Positions 54,701 to 64,000 of a DNA stretch of 64,000 bases are shown here, piece after piece. Under the pieces are notes generated by a model. It was not told the DNA's origin. It worked only from the letters and a program-made list of their open reading frames with translations, and did not search any database. This DNA is from Fen-1308 sp035319125 (GTDB lineage: Bacteria; Nitrospirota; Thermodesulfovibrionia; Thermodesulfovibrionales; Dissulfurispiraceae), in contig DATHDG010000015.1 of the NCBI GenBank assembly GCA_035319125.1, forward strand, positions 62,001 through 126,000. Direction: 5' to 3'. Each line of letters starts with the position of its first letter. Within the stretch, counting starts at the first letter, position 1. Both the position numbers and the translations under genes were made by a program.

Positions 54701-57118
54701 ATGGAAGAGAATAAGCAGGAATACATAAATGGAGAGAACGGCGACGCATACGGCGCTGATCAGATAAAAATATTAAAGGGACTATCAGCTGTCAGAGTGA
54801 GGCCGGCCATGTATATAGGATCGACCGGCATAGACGGCCTCCACCACCTGGTGTATGAAGTTGTTGACAACAGTGTAGACGAAGCCTTGGCAGGGTTCTG
54901 CACAAATATCGAGGTTGTATTACATCATGACGGAAGTTGCACGGTCATCGACAACGGCAGGGGCATCCCGACCGGGCCGCATCCGGGCGATCCTGATGGC
55001 AGGACTGCTGCCGAGATAGTCCTCACTGAGCTTCACGCGGGCGGTAAATTCGAATCCAAGGCCTATAAGATTTCCGGAGGTCTCCACGGTGTGGGCGTCT
55101 CAGTGGTAAATGCGCTCTCGGAGTGGCTTGAGGTGGAGATCAAGCAGGACGGCCAGGTATTCCAGCAGCGCTTCGAGCGTGGAAAGCCGGCCGGCGCTCT
55201 CTCTGTTGTAGGTAAGACCAGGGGCAGGGGGACCAAGATAACGTTCAAGGCCGATCCGGAAATATTCGAAGTGACCGAATTCTCTTATGATGTTCTCGCG
55301 CAGCGCCTGCGGGAGCTGGCATTCCTTAACCGTGGTCTCAAAATAACATTTATGGATGAGCGAACTGAGCAGAGCCGCGACTTTTTCTATAAGGGAGGGA
55401 TTGAATCGTTCGTTGAGCACCTGAACAAGAACAAGACGCCGGTTCATCCGAAGCCGGTCTATTTTACGATGGAAAAAGACGGAATAGTCGTTGAGGTTGC
55501 TCTTCAATACAACGACGGCTATAACGAGAACATCTACACTTTTGCAAACAATATCAACACTCGCGAAGGCGGCACTCACCTTATAGGATTTAAATCTGCG
55601 CTGACAAGGACATCAAACTCTTACGCGCTGTCCAAGAGTATTATCAAAGAAGGCAAGGAGAGCATATCGGGAGAGGATATTCGCGAAGGTCTCACTGCAG
55701 TTATTAGCGTCAAACTCCCTAATCCGCAGTTCGAGGGACAAACCAAGATGAAGCTCGGAAACAGCGAGATCAAGGGTATTGTAGAGTCTATCACTAATGA
55801 ATCTCTTTCAACTTATTATGAGGAAAATCCCTCAGTAGCGAGAAGAATCATAGAGAAGGCAATTCAGGCTTCACGTGCGCGTGATGCCGCGCGCAAGGCA
55901 CGAGAACTGACCCGCAGGAAGGGTATTCTCGAAGACACGGGGCTTCCGGGTAAACTTGCAGACTGTTCAGAGAAAGACCCGGCAAGATCAGAGCTTTACA
56001 TAGTGGAAGGTGATTCTGCTGGTGGCTCTGCTAAACAGGGAAGAGATCGTCGCACAATGGCTATCCTGCCATTGCGCGGAAAGATTCTAAATGTAGAAAA
56101 AGCGCGCTTTGACAAAATGCTTACATCTGAAGAAATTAAGACTTTGATTACTGCACTCGGCACAAGCATAGGTACGGAGGATTTCGATATCTCAAAGGCG
56201 CGCTATCATAAGATCGTCATCATGACCGACGCCGACGTGGACGGGGCTCATATCAGGACTCTGCTGCTCACATTCTTTTACCGGCAGATGCCGGAGATCA
56301 TCGAGAAAGGATATTTATTTATAGCCCAGCCGCCGCTTTTCAGGGTGAAGAAGGGCAAAACGGAGAAGTACATACAGAATGAAGCAGAGCTCCTGAAGAT
56401 CCTGTTCGAACTTGCGGCGGAAGACCTGACGGCTCTGGCCGTCTCGGGCGAACTTGGCGGGAAGAGCCTGATCCCGCTGCTGAAAAAACTTTCTAGTTAT
56501 AGGAAGTTCATGGACTGGTTCGAAAAAAGACGCAGAGCGCCGGAAATTATTGAAGCCTTGCTGAGCTGGAATATCGGCAAGGACGCAACCAAATCTCAGG
56601 CGGAGACAGCCCAACTTCTTGAACAAATAAGCCGGCGTTTTCCGGATGCGAAGCCTGGAGAGATCGTCTTTGATGAAGAGCATGATGCTTACTCGTTTGA
56701 GGTGCGTAAACAGAACGGCAGGGTGAATATTTCATTCAATCTGCTTACGTCTCCGGAATATAAGGAAGCAGCCAATCTTTATCGCGAGATTGCAGCAATT
56801 TTAGGAGAGACGCCGTACAAGCTCAGGACAAAGGATGAAACCATAGAGGTCGCTTCGACCAAGGAGCTTCTTTCGATTGTGACTGAATCTGCGAAAAAAG
56901 GTTTGACAATACAAAGGTATAAAGGGCTCGGCGAGATGAACCCGCAGCAGCTCTGGGAAACCACTATGGATCCTGATAAACGGACGTTGCTGCAAGTTAC
57001 AATTGAAGATTCAGTCGGAGCCGACGAAATTTTCTCGGTGCTCATGGGTGATCAGGTTGAGCCACGAAAGGCTTTTATCCAGAACCATGCCCTCGAGGCG
57101 AGGAACATAGATATCTAA
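54701..57118 (+). CDS. gyrB: DNA gyrase subunit B
   Basis: The 805-residue protein has the GHKL ATPase domain (EVVDNSVDEALAGFC, VIDNGRGIPTG, GGLHGVGVSVVNALS), the transducer domain, and the TOPRIM domain with ELYIVEGDSAGGSAKQGRDR and IMTDADVDGAHIRTLLLTF. An insertion of about 165 residues in the TOPRIM region matches the long Gram-negative form. The C-terminus RKAFIQNHALEARNIDI is complete. With GyrA it supercoils DNA. Its stop overlaps the convergent EAL gene by 4 bases. Confidence 0.97.
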   Translation: MEENKQEYINGENGDAYGADQIKILKGLSAVRVRPAMYIGSTGIDGLHHLVYEVVDNSVDEALAGFCTNIEVVLHHDGSCTVIDNGRGIPTGPHPGDPDGRTAAEIVLTELHAGGKFESKAYKISGGLHGVGVSVVNALSEWLEVEIKQDGQVFQQRFERGKPAGALSVVGKTRGRGTKITFKADPEIFEVTEFSYDVLAQRLRELAFLNRGLKITFMDERTEQSRDFFYKGGIESFVEHLNKNKTPVHPKPVYFTMEKDGIVVEVALQYNDGYNENIYTFANNINTREGGTHLIGFKSALTRTSNSYALSKSIIKEGKESISGEDIREGLTAVISVKLPNPQFEGQTKMKLGNSEIKGIVESITNESLSTYYEENPSVARRIIEKAIQASRARDAARKARELTRRKGILEDTGLPGKLADCSEKDPARSELYIVEGDSAGGSAKQGRDRRTMAILPLRGKILNVEKARFDKMLTSEEIKTLITALGTSIGTEDFDISKARYHKIVIMTDADVDGAHIRTLLLTFFYRQMPEIIEKGYLFIAQPPLFRVKKGKTEKYIQNEAELLKILFELAAEDLTALAVSGELGGKSLIPLLKKLSSYRKFMDWFEKRRRAPEIIEALLSWNIGKDATKSQAETAQLLEQISRRFPDAKPGEIVFDEEHDAYSFEVRKQNGRVNISFNLLTSPEYKEAANLYREIAAILGETPYKLRTKDETIEVASTKELLSIVTESAKKGLTIQRYKGLGEMNPQQLWETTMDPDKRTLLQVTIEDSVGADEIFSVLMGDQVEPRKAFIQNHALEARNIDI

Positions 57119-59271
57119 AGAAATCGTTCGGCTAATTCGTTGGGTGCTATCGGCCTGCTGAAGAGAAACCCTTGTATCATGTCACAGCCCATTTCGCGAA
57201 GCAGTTGCAGTTGGTCGTCGGTCTCGACCCCTTCGGCAATTACGGTCATGCCCAGACTATGCGCCATAGATACTATTGCCTTGACAATGGCATGGTCTGT
57301 TGGGTTCATAGTGATTTTTTTGATAAAGGACATATCTATTTTTAGCCCATCGACATCGAAGCTGCTCAAGTAGCTCAAAGAGGAATATGCAGTGCCGAAG
57401 TCATCAATAAGAATGCGTATACCAAGCGATTTAAGAGTCCTTATGGCAGAGATTGAAAATGCCCTGTCTTGCATCAACGCGCTTTCGGTTAATTCAAACG
57501 ACAACAGGTTTGGCGCTATGCCACTTTCCATAATAGTATGGCCTATTTTTTTTATAAGGTCTTTTTGTTTGAACTGAACACCTGATAGATTGACGGTGAC
57601 AGGTACGAGGCGATTGCCTTTAGATTGCCAACTTTTCAGCTGGCGCAGCACTTCATTTAGCACCCAGTCGCCGGCTTCATATATCAGGCCGGTCTCCTCA
57701 AGCACATGAATGAATCGGCCGGGCAAGATGAGAGCTCCGTTTTCGGCCTTGAGCCGAATAAGCGCCTCTGCACCCCTGATCTCACCAGTTGCAATATCCC
57801 AATATGGCTGATAGTGGAGAATAAACCCGCCCAAATTTATAGCTTTAGTCAGCATCCTTTCCATGAGCTTGAACTCGAGAACCTTTTCATTCATTTGAGG
57901 GGTATAAAATCTGTATGAATTGCCGCTGTCATTACGCGCCTGCGCCTGCGACAGAGAGGCATTTCTGATCAACTCCTGAGAAGACGTTGCATCATTAGGT
58001 GAGAGTGAGATTCCAATGCTGGCGGTTATCCTTACTTCCTCGTTCCCCAGGGAAATGGAAGGGCCTATAGCTGCAAAGACTCTGTCCAGCATTGAAACTA
58101 TATCCCCTTCGTCAGCTATGTCGTTAAAAATGATGCCGAAGTCATGTGTTCCGATACGGGCTACTGTATCGCCGTCACGAACAGCTGATTGCAATCTTTG
58201 AGATAGGTTTATCAGAATATTGTCAGAATACGCGTGGCCCCATGTATCGACTATCTGTCCAAAGTTGTCGATCCCGGCTATCATTATTGATACAAGCCTT
58301 CCTTTGTGTCTGGACCGCGCCAGAGCCATTTCAAGTCTGTCAACGAAAAGAGTCTTGTTGGGCATATCTGTGACCGGGTCGTAGTACGCCAGGTAGGAAA
58401 GGCGTTCTTCAAGGTGCCTTTGGTGCGTCAGGTCTTTGCCTGTGGAGACAAAAGCTCTTATAGCGCCATGCTCGTCTTTAACTGGGGATATGGTGTTGTC
58501 AAGCAAGAAAAAAGATCCATCTTTTTTCTTATTGATAAAAACGCCTCTAAATGCCTGCCCGGCAGTTATCGTATTCCATACATTCGCATAAAAGTCTTCA
58601 TCGTGCTTGCCGGATTTCCAGAGGCTTGCTTTTGAGCCGAGAATCTCGCTCTTATTAAATCCTGAAAGGGTAGATACGGCTTCATTTGCAAATGTAATTA
58701 CGCCATTGATATCAGTGACCAAAACCCAGTCGGAAGAAGTGTTGATAGCAGTGGCAAATTTCTGCAAATCGGCTGTCCTTTGCTTTACGATCTCATCCAG
58801 GTGCTCGTTTAGCTCTCGCAGCTCATTGTTTGAAACTTGAAGATCCCGGTAAAGCTGCCTGTTTAGCATTATGAGACGATAACGTTCATGGGCAGCTGCA
58901 ATGGCAGTTTTCAGTTCATCGTCATCCCATGGCTTAAGCAAAAATCTGTAGAGCAGTCCTTCGTTTATGGCGGGCACCACAATTTTTGTTTCAGAGTGGG
59001 CGGTCATAATAATGCGGACACAATCCGGATATAATTCGGCGACTTTCCTGAGGAAGTCCATGCCGTTCATGCCTGGCATGAGGTAATCGGAGACGACAAC
59101 ATGAACGGTCGAGTTGTTGCGCAGGAGTTCGAGACCGGCGTCGCCAGATGTTGCAGTCAGGACATCGTAATCCATATCGTACAGCAATCGTGAAACAGCC
59201 TTCAGCACGTTGGCATCATCGTCTACCAGCAGGATTACAGTCTTAGCCGCGTAGTTATCATGTTCTTTCAT
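57115..59271 (-). CDS. response regulator with PAS, degenerate GGDEF and EAL domains
   Basis: From ATG at 59269-59271 (SD GAGGGG) the product is 718 residues: a receiver domain (ILLVDDDANVLKAVSRLLYD, VVSDYLMPGMNGMD with the phospho-Asp), a coiled-coil linker, a PAS domain (VLVTDINGVITFANEAV), a GGDEF domain whose active motif is GTHDF, and an EAL domain with EALIR, DDFGTAYSSLSYLS and VIAEGVETDDQLQ. The altered GGDEF suggests it no longer makes c-di-GMP and serves as a regulatory or GTP-binding module, while the EAL metal ligands look intact for c-di-GMP hydrolysis. A cognate histidine kinase is not adjacent. The frame extends 17 codons further upstream. Confidence 0.9.
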   Translation of the reverse strand: MKEHDNYAAKTVILLVDDDANVLKAVSRLLYDMDYDVLTATSGDAGLELLRNNSTVHVVVSDYLMPGMNGMDFLRKVAELYPDCVRIIMTAHSETKIVVPAINEGLLYRFLLKPWDDDELKTAIAAAHERYRLIMLNRQLYRDLQVSNNELRELNEHLDEIVKQRTADLQKFATAINTSSDWVLVTDINGVITFANEAVSTLSGFNKSEILGSKASLWKSGKHDEDFYANVWNTITAGQAFRGVFINKKKDGSFFLLDNTISPVKDEHGAIRAFVSTGKDLTHQRHLEERLSYLAYYDPVTDMPNKTLFVDRLEMALARSRHKGRLVSIMIAGIDNFGQIVDTWGHAYSDNILINLSQRLQSAVRDGDTVARIGTHDFGIIFNDIADEGDIVSMLDRVFAAIGPSISLGNEEVRITASIGISLSPNDATSSQELIRNASLSQAQARNDSGNSYRFYTPQMNEKVLEFKLMERMLTKAINLGGFILHYQPYWDIATGEIRGAEALIRLKAENGALILPGRFIHVLEETGLIYEAGDWVLNEVLRQLKSWQSKGNRLVPVTVNLSGVQFKQKDLIKKIGHTIMESGIAPNLLSFELTESALMQDRAFSISAIRTLKSLGIRILIDDFGTAYSSLSYLSSFDVDGLKIDMSFIKKITMNPTDHAIVKAIVSMAHSLGMTVIAEGVETDDQLQLLREMGCDMIQGFLFSRPIAPNELAERFL

Positions 59272-59542
59272 TCGCCCCTCATCGGTTTCGGGCAGGTTTT
59301 CATGCAAGATACACGGACGCATATAGTATATCTATATATCGATCGTGTAATTAGATACTTTAGTCGGGATCGAAGCGAGTCAATTATAGTGAAAAATGCC
59401 ACCGGTTTATGAGATAATAATACGGATAAATCATTGATTTATCTTGTCTGTAATTTAGTGCTTGTCAGTGACGTAATAGCAGGGAACGCATAAATAATGA
59501 GAGTGTTGTTCTTGTAAAACGGGTAAAAGGGGTTTGACAATA

Positions 59543-61948
59543 ATGTCTAGAGTATCAGTGAACATAGAAGAAGAAATGAAAGTCAGCTACCTTGATTATG
59601 CGATGAGCGTAATTATAGGCAGGGCACTGCCGGAGGTGCGCGATGGCCTGAAGCCGGTTCAGAGAAGGATTTTGTACGCTATGTACAAAGAAGGACTTCT
59701 CCCTAACAAGAAATATTCAAAAAGCGCCGGTGTTGTCGGCGAAGTGCTCAAGAAATATCATCCTCACGGCGATTCGGCTGTATACGATGCAATGGTAAGG
59801 CTTGCGCAAGATTTCAACATGAGGTATCCGCTTGTTGATGGCCAAGGTAATTTCGGTTCTGTAGACGGTGATCCTGCGGCTGCATATCGCTATACCGAAG
59901 CTCGTCTGGCAAAGATTGCCGATGAGCTGCTTGCTGATATTGAGAAAGAAACTGTTGATTTCACTCCAAATTTTGATGAAACGACAGATGAGCCGGCAGT
60001 CCTCCCTGCGCGTATTCCTAACCTGCTTATCAACGGATCTGCCGGCATAGCAGTCGGAATGGCAACTAACATACCTCCGCATAATCTTGGAGAGGTTATT
60101 GACGGCCTGACAATGCTGCTGGATAATCCGGATGCGACGATAGAAAACCTTTTCGCGGTAATTAAGGGTCCCGATTTTCCGACCGGTGCAGTTATTCACG
60201 GAAAGCAGGGCATTATTGATGCCTATACCACGGGCAGAGGACTGATCAAGATTCGGGCTAAGGCTCGCATTGAACGTGAGGCAAAGAGCGGTGACAGTAT
60301 CATCATATCTGAGATACCGTATCAGCTTAATAAAGCACGTCTTATCGAAAAAATCGCTGAGCTTGTGCGGGAAAAACGTATTGAAGGCATATCCGACATC
60401 CGTGATGAGTCAGACAGGGACGGAATAAGGATAGTGCTTGAGCTCAAGAGGGGAGAGGTGCCCCAAGTTGTTCTGAACAATCTTTATAAGCATACGCAGA
60501 TGGAGTCTACCTTTGGCATTATTATGCTGGCATTGGTAGGTGGTCAGCCAAGGGTGCTTGATCTTAAACGCATGCTTAGCCATTTCCTGCAGCATCGCAG
60601 GGATGTTGTTATCCGCAGGACGAGATTCGAGCTGCGAAAGGCTGAAGAGAAGGCTCATATATTGGAAGGGCTGAAAATAGCACTTGACCATCTCGATGAG
60701 ATAATTTCCCTGATCAGGAGATCAAAAACACCTGATGAGGCGAAGACAGGCCTCATGGCGAATTACCCGCTATCAGCAATTCAGGCGCAGGCTATTCTGG
60801 ATATGAGGCTCCAGAGACTAACCGGGCTGGAACGGGACAAGATAATCAAAGACTACAAAGATACCCTCAAGGAAATCGAAAGGCTGAAAGCCATACTTGG
60901 AAGCGAAGCACTGGTTACTCAGATTATTAAGGCTGAACTTGCGGAGATCAGAAACAAATATGCCGATGAGAGAAAAACCGAGATCGTTCCTGAAGCCGCC
61001 GACCTTACTATTGAGGACTTGATAACAGAAGAAGAAATGGTCATTACGGTCACTCATTATGGCTATATTAAGCGCCTTGCGCTTTCAACGTACCGCAGTC
61101 AGCGCCGCGGCGGTAAGGGGTTGACGGGCATGGAGACGCGGGAAGAGGATTATGTCGAGCAGCTGTTTATCGGCTCAACCCATGACTATATGCTCTTCTT
61201 CAGCAACCTGGGAAGGCTTTACTGGCTGAAGACTTATCAGATCCCTGAGGCCGGGCGAACTGCAAAGGGTAAAGCGATGGTCAATCTGTTGCCCCTTGCC
61301 GATGGCGAAAGGATATCGACAGCCATTAACGTTAAGGATTTCAAGGATGGCTATCTTGTTATGTTCACTAAAGCGGGCATTGTGAAGAAGACGCGGCTTG
61401 ACGATTACAGCAACCCGCGGTCCAAAGGCATTATCGCTGTAACTCTTGACGAAGGAGACGAGCTGATCGGCGTTAATAGAACGTCTGGGAAGAGCGATCT
61501 CGTCATCGGAACCAAAAACGGTCTTGCCATACGTTTTAGCGAGGAAGATGTGCGCGCGGTCGGCCGTACGGCAAGAGGCGTTATCGGCATCAGATTGACC
61601 AAGGGAGACGAGGTGGTATCCGCCAATGTCATAGAGGAAAGGACAACCCTGCTTACGCTAACGGAAAAGGGTCTCGGCAAAAGGACCAATATTGACGAAT
61701 ATCCGGTACATGGCCGTGGCGGAAAGGGCGTCATTTCTATCAAGATAGTTGAAAAGGGCGGCAATGCGGTTGGCCTGATTCAGGTGCAGGATGAGGATGA
61801 GATTGTACTGATAACAAATGGCGGCATGGTGATAAGAATGCCGGCACGGAACATCTCAGTGCTTGGAAGGAATACGCAGGGCGTCAAGTTGATGGACCTT
61901 GAGTCCGAAGACAGGATTGTAAGCATGGGAAGGGTAGTCGAAGAATAG
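59543..61948 (+). CDS. gyrA: DNA gyrase subunit A
   Basis: The product (801 residues from ATG 59543) has the breakage-reunion domain with RALPEVRDGLKPVQRRILY, the quinolone region HPHGDSAVYDAMVRLAQDF (Ser and Asp at the positions of E. coli Ser83 and Asp87, the susceptible form), the catalytic Tyr in AAYRYTEARL, and a C-terminal beta-pinwheel with the GyrA box QRRGGKG. A TTG three codons upstream sits too close to the AAAGGGG ribosome site. The next gene follows after 15 bases. Confidence 0.96.
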   Translation: MSRVSVNIEEEMKVSYLDYAMSVIIGRALPEVRDGLKPVQRRILYAMYKEGLLPNKKYSKSAGVVGEVLKKYHPHGDSAVYDAMVRLAQDFNMRYPLVDGQGNFGSVDGDPAAAYRYTEARLAKIADELLADIEKETVDFTPNFDETTDEPAVLPARIPNLLINGSAGIAVGMATNIPPHNLGEVIDGLTMLLDNPDATIENLFAVIKGPDFPTGAVIHGKQGIIDAYTTGRGLIKIRAKARIEREAKSGDSIIISEIPYQLNKARLIEKIAELVREKRIEGISDIRDESDRDGIRIVLELKRGEVPQVVLNNLYKHTQMESTFGIIMLALVGGQPRVLDLKRMLSHFLQHRRDVVIRRTRFELRKAEEKAHILEGLKIALDHLDEIISLIRRSKTPDEAKTGLMANYPLSAIQAQAILDMRLQRLTGLERDKIIKDYKDTLKEIERLKAILGSEALVTQIIKAELAEIRNKYADERKTEIVPEAADLTIEDLITEEEMVITVTHYGYIKRLALSTYRSQRRGGKGLTGMETREEDYVEQLFIGSTHDYMLFFSNLGRLYWLKTYQIPEAGRTAKGKAMVNLLPLADGERISTAINVKDFKDGYLVMFTKAGIVKKTRLDDYSNPRSKGIIAVTLDEGDELIGVNRTSGKSDLVIGTKNGLAIRFSEEDVRAVGRTARGVIGIRLTKGDEVVSANVIEERTTLLTLTEKGLGKRTNIDEYPVHGRGGKGVISIKIVEKGGNAVGLIQVQDEDEIVLITNGGMVIRMPARNISVLGRNTQGVKLMDLESEDRIVSMGRVVEE

Positions 61949-61963
61949 CAGCCGGAGGCTGTA

Positions 61964-64000
61964 ATGTCTATCCGAAATCTCGAGTTTCTTTTCAATCCGC
62001 GCAGGATTGCCGTGATAGGTGCCAGCGAGGAGCAGGGATCGCTGGGCCAGACGGTCTTTCGCAATCTTGTCGGAGAAGGATTTCGGGGCGCAGTCTATCC
62101 GGTTAACCAAAAAGCTGAGGCTGTCCAGGGCGTAGAAGCCTATAAGACTATTAACGATATCCCTCGTGACGTCGATATTGCTGTTATGGCTATGCCCAGC
62201 GGCGAACTCTTGCCAAGGCTTGAAGAATGCGGCTGGAAGGGAGTCAAAGGCGCAATCATTCTTTGCCCGGATTTTCATTACCGCGTCGACGATCCACACC
62301 ACTATGAAACTCAGATAAAAGCCATATCCAGTTCTTATGGTTTCAGAGTGCTTGGTCCTAATTCCATCGGGTTTATCCGCCCTGGCTATGAGCTTAATGC
62401 CAGCCTATTTCCAATGATGCCGCAACGCGGCGAAATAGCCTTCATCTCTCAGAGTGCAGCCTTGTCAACTGCGCTTCTTGAAAGGGCTGTGAGCAAGAAT
62501 GTGGGATTCAGTTTTTTTGGCTGCCTTGGCGGGGTGCTTGATGTGGGCTTTGCCGATATGATTGATTTTCTTGGCGTAGACCCGGAGACCAAGGCGATAA
62601 TTCTTTATATCGAAGGCATTAGAAACGGTCGCCGTTTCATGAGCGCCGCGAGATCTTTTTCCTGTTCAAAGCCGATCGTTGTAGTTAAATCCGGCAAATT
62701 CGATTTATCAGCCGAAGTCGTGATGACACGGTCGGGGCTTGTCGCAGGTGAAGACAAAGTATACGATGCCGCTATCAAACGGGCCGGCGCCCTGAGAGTC
62801 GAGGAGATGCTGGACCTTTTCTATTTAACCGAGACCATTTCTAAACAGCGCCGCCCCAGAGGTATGCGCCTTGCAATTGTATCTAACTCAGGTGCGCCGG
62901 CTGTAATAGCAGTTGATACACTTCTGAAGTTGAACGGAGAGCTGGCCTGTCTAAGCCCTGAAACCCGTGAAGCGCTCAAAGACACTGTCCCCAAGCGAGA
63001 TACTAAGAACCCTGTTGACCTTCTTTCAAATGCAACTCCGTCGAATTTCAGAGCGGCTGTTAAGGCATGCCTGGAAGATCAGCAGGTAGATGGGGTGCTG
63101 GTCATTTTTTCGCCATCTTTGGGGACAAGGCCGAAAGAAACGGCGCAAGCTGTGGCTGAAGTTGCCGGCGAGCATAGGTATAAGCCTGTTCTTACTACCT
63201 GGCTGGGTGTAGCTCAAGTTAAGGATGCTAGATCTTTGATCGAGAGGCGTGGTATTCCAACCTTCGTCACGCCTGAGCAGGCCGTAAGGGCATTTATGTA
63301 CATGTATGCATATGATTTAAACCTGAAGCTGCTCCTTGAGACCCCCGAGGCCCTTTTAAGAGATTTCACACCCGATAAGAAGCGCGTTCAAGAAATCCTG
63401 AGCAAAGCTTCAGACAGCAAAAGGGTAGCGCTGAATTGCTTTGAGGTAATGGAAGTGCTGCGTGCATATGGGGTGCCGGTTATTCCTACGTACAAGGCTG
63501 ATAGTATCAATGCTGCCGTCAGGGCTGCTGAGGAAATAGGCTATCCTGTTGTACTCAAGATTGATAGCCCTAAGGTGATGCATGCGTCTAATGCTGAGGG
63601 TGCGATGCTCAATTTGAAAGGCAAATCGGCTGTCGACAAAGCGTTCAAAGATCTGAAAGTTAAAGCCGACGCAAAGGGTGATGCTGACGCGCAGATCATT
63701 GTGCAGCCGATGATAATACGGCATGGTCATAAGCTCATTCTCGGCTCCAAGAAGGATGCGACTTTTGGATCTGTAATTATTTTCGGCACGGGTGGAGAAT
63801 TAGTCGAAGCCATTGAGGATTACACAATAGGGCTTCCACCTCTCAACCAGACTCTGGTAAAGAGAATGATTCAGGAGACAAGAATCGGGAGTTTCCTTTA
63901 TAAACAAGCTGACTACAAAATGAGCATGAGACACCTTGAAGAAGCGATTGTGCGATTCTCCCAACTGGTTATCGATTTCCCTCAGATCAAAGAGATCGAT
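61964..64000 (+). CDS. NDP-forming acyl-CoA synthetase-like protein without the phospho-His, cut by the window end
   Basis: From ATG 61964 (Shine-Dalgarno GGAGG) the frame is open to the window end, at least 679 residues. It has the CoA-binding domain (PRRIAVIGASEEQGSLGQT), ligase-CoA domain (IAFISQSAALSTALLERA) and an ATP-grasp domain (AAEEIGYPVVLKIDSPKVMH, SVIIFGTGGELVEAIEDYT). At the phospho-histidine position the sequence is MTRSGLVAGE (about residues 254-263), where active enzymes such as the one at 38885-40987 have SHTGALAGSD; the His is Arg. Pat/YfiQ-type protein acetyltransferases also lack this His and carry a C-terminal GNAT domain, which would lie outside the window. It is co-directional with gyrA. 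Confidence 0.85.
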   Translation, partial: MSIRNLEFLFNPRRIAVIGASEEQGSLGQTVFRNLVGEGFRGAVYPVNQKAEAVQGVEAYKTINDIPRDVDIAVMAMPSGELLPRLEECGWKGVKGAIILCPDFHYRVDDPHHYETQIKAISSSYGFRVLGPNSIGFIRPGYELNASLFPMMPQRGEIAFISQSAALSTALLERAVSKNVGFSFFGCLGGVLDVGFADMIDFLGVDPETKAIILYIEGIRNGRRFMSAARSFSCSKPIVVVKSGKFDLSAEVVMTRSGLVAGEDKVYDAAIKRAGALRVEEMLDLFYLTETISKQRRPRGMRLAIVSNSGAPAVIAVDTLLKLNGELACLSPETREALKDTVPKRDTKNPVDLLSNATPSNFRAAVKACLEDQQVDGVLVIFSPSLGTRPKETAQAVAEVAGEHRYKPVLTTWLGVAQVKDARSLIERRGIPTFVTPEQAVRAFMYMYAYDLNLKLLLETPEALLRDFTPDKKRVQEILSKASDSKRVALNCFEVMEVLRAYGVPVIPTYKADSINAAVRAAEEIGYPVVLKIDSPKVMHASNAEGAMLNLKGKSAVDKAFKDLKVKADAKGDADAQIIVQPMIIRHGHKLILGSKKDATFGSVIIFGTGGELVEAIEDYTIGLPPLNQTLVKRMIQETRIGSFLYKQADYKMSMRHLEEAIVRFSQLVIDFPQIKEID

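Noticed and set aside
54577..54714. 45-codon frame between dnaN and gyrB as a RecF remnant
   Set aside because: The translation shows no RecF motif and starts at TTG without a ribosome site; likely chance.
49063..59542. Large convergent or antisense ORFs in the origin region
   Set aside because: They are shadows in other frames of lnt, dnaA, dnaN, gyrB and the EAL gene, with no ribosome sites or family motifs.

Overview
The window is a 64 kb piece of a Gram-negative (diderm), apparently anaerobic bacterial chromosome that includes the probable replication origin. Evidence for a diderm is KdsB (Kdo activation for LPS), Lnt, several lipoproteins and a long E. coli-type GyrB. Evidence for anaerobic energy metabolism is a four-subunit pyruvate:ferredoxin oxidoreductase followed by an ADP-forming acetyl-CoA synthetase. 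A PEP-CTERM protein, DUF2845 and DUF3568-like lipoproteins and moderate GC suggest a Desulfobacterota- or Nitrospirota-like lineage, but the taxon cannot be fixed from this sequence alone.

Layout. 1-0.9 kb: a truncated AAA ATPase and a frameshifted small membrane protein. 1-8.4 kb: a LarA-family lactate racemase, a 163-bp inverted-repeat element that looks like a MITE, a FAD/Fe-S D-lactate (glycolate) dehydrogenase fusion, then on the minus strand a hydantoinase-A protein and a histone-deacetylase-like protein. 8.4-10 kb: comM, inactivated by three lesions. 10-16.4 kb: a YhcC-type radical SAM protein, an aldolase-phosphofructokinase operon, a heavy-metal ATPase with its ArsR/CadC regulator and operator, and tRNA-Lys(CUU). 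16.5-21.6 kb: SppA, small lipoprotein/secreted proteins, an NMO-family flavoenzyme, a DsrE-like protein, ribH-nusB. 21.6-27.4 kb: the cell-shape operon mreB-mreC-mreD-mrdA-rodA. 27.8-33.2 kb: ftsY, accA, dnaE. 33.3-37.8 kb: DUF2845, a multiply broken anion-transporter pseudogene, an APS-kinase-like protein, a CHRD/PEP-CTERM protein, a 6S-RNA-like gene not represented by any ORF, a YchJ-like protein and an isochorismatase-family hydrolase. 37.8-44 kb: por operon plus ADP-forming acetyl-CoA synthetase and a Pta-N/DRTGG protein. 44.4-46 kb: parAB. 46-50.6 kb: GDSL hydrolase, pyrG-kdsB, lnt. 50.66-51.76 kb: prfB with its programmed +1 frameshift. 51.76-62 kb: AT-rich candidate oriC, dnaA, dnaN, gyrB, a REC-PAS-GGDEF-EAL protein, gyrA. 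62 kb-end: a second NDP-forming acyl-CoA synthetase-like protein lacking the phospho-histidine, cut by the window end.

How the genes may work together (inference): lactate is racemised by LarA, oxidised to pyruvate by the FAD/Fe-S enzyme, converted by Por to acetyl-CoA plus reduced ferredoxin, and then to acetate plus ATP by the ADP-forming synthetase. The HDAC-like protein and the His-less synthetase homologue at the right edge could form a protein acetylation/deacetylation pair acting on such enzymes. No wholly new multi-gene system is evident. The least expected items are the inverted-repeat element, the 6S-like RNA, the long hairpin upstream of dnaA, two multiply damaged pseudogenes, a dinucleotide-repeat frameshift, and the altered synthetase homologue.
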